64,000 nucleotides of DNA from Pseudoalteromonas holothuriae (GTDB lineage: Bacteria > Pseudomonadota > Gammaproteobacteria > Enterobacterales > Alteromonadaceae), in the NCBI RefSeq assembly GCF_945859825.1, contig NZ_CAMAPC010000009.1:62001-126000 (forward strand), written 5' to 3'. Made by a program: the position numbers and the translations under genes. The notes under the pieces were generated by a model. The model was not told the origin of the DNA and ran no database searches. It saw only the letters and a list, made by a program, of their open reading frames with translations. Positions within the stretch are counted from its first letter, which is position 1. Each line of letters opens with the position of its first letter. This document shows positions 63,969 to 64,000 of this stretch, piece by piece.

Positions 63969-64000
63969 CTTATCCAAGGTACATTTAATTAAGATGCTAA

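Noticed and set aside
1..64000. CRISPR arrays, tRNA or rRNA genes, insertion sequences
   Set aside because: No regular short repeats with spacers, no cloverleaf-like segment and no transposase or integrase were seen.

Overview
The window looks like a chromosomal stretch of a marine gammaproteobacterium, most likely Pseudoalteromonas or a close relative. This rests on the moderate, AT-leaning base composition, the GlmU sequence and the overall style of the NRPS proteins; no rRNA or other taxonomic marker is present. Every convincing gene is on the + strand. No tRNA, rRNA, CRISPR array, transposase or integrase was seen.

Region 1 (1-54134) is one large hybrid NRPS-PKS gene cluster. After about 775 bases without a gene (a strong hairpin at 461-508, a candidate promoter at 607-634) comes a LuxR-type regulator (776-1462). 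A tightly packed run of 13 genes follows, apparently one operon of about 52 kb: a type II thioesterase, a periplasmic Ntn-hydrolase acylase of the PvdQ/penicillin acylase type, NRPS 1 (two modules), a SyrP/TauD-type Fe(II)/2-oxoglutarate hydroxylase, NRPS 2 (four modules), NRPS 3 (a KS-AT-PCP polyketide module, a C-A-PCP-E module and an unpaired C domain), NRPS 4 (A-PCP, then C-A-PCP), NRPS 5 (two modules and a thioesterase), a PvdE/SyrD-type cyclic-peptide ABC exporter, a JmjC/cupin-type oxygenase, an RND adaptor and pump, and a small secreted protein of unknown function. Read collinearly, the line has 11 amino acid modules and one malonyl extension. From specificity residues read by eye the order is: Val-like, Asn, Asn, aliphatic (Val-like), Gln, Cys-like, malonate (beta-keto not reduced), unassigned residue (epimerised), Thr, Lys-like, Val-like, Glu/Gln-like, release.

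How these genes may work together: a starter-type C domain probably acylates the first residue, and the hydroxylase between the two Asn modules probably makes beta-hydroxy-Asn. The ABC exporter would move the acylated peptide to the periplasm, the acylase would trim the acyl chain there, and the RND system would export the mature product. This is the layout of pyoverdine maturation (PvdE, PvdQ, efflux) attached to a peptide-polyketide that I do not recognise.

Region 2 (54135-55831) is a 302-base gap, the housekeeping gene glmU and its terminator.

Region 3 (56041-64000) is a second, independent cluster: an HlyD-type adaptor, a C39-peptidase ABC transporter, a LanC cyclase and a full-length LanB dehydratase. 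This is a class I lanthipeptide maturation and export set in a Gram-negative host. No precursor peptide gene was found in the window.
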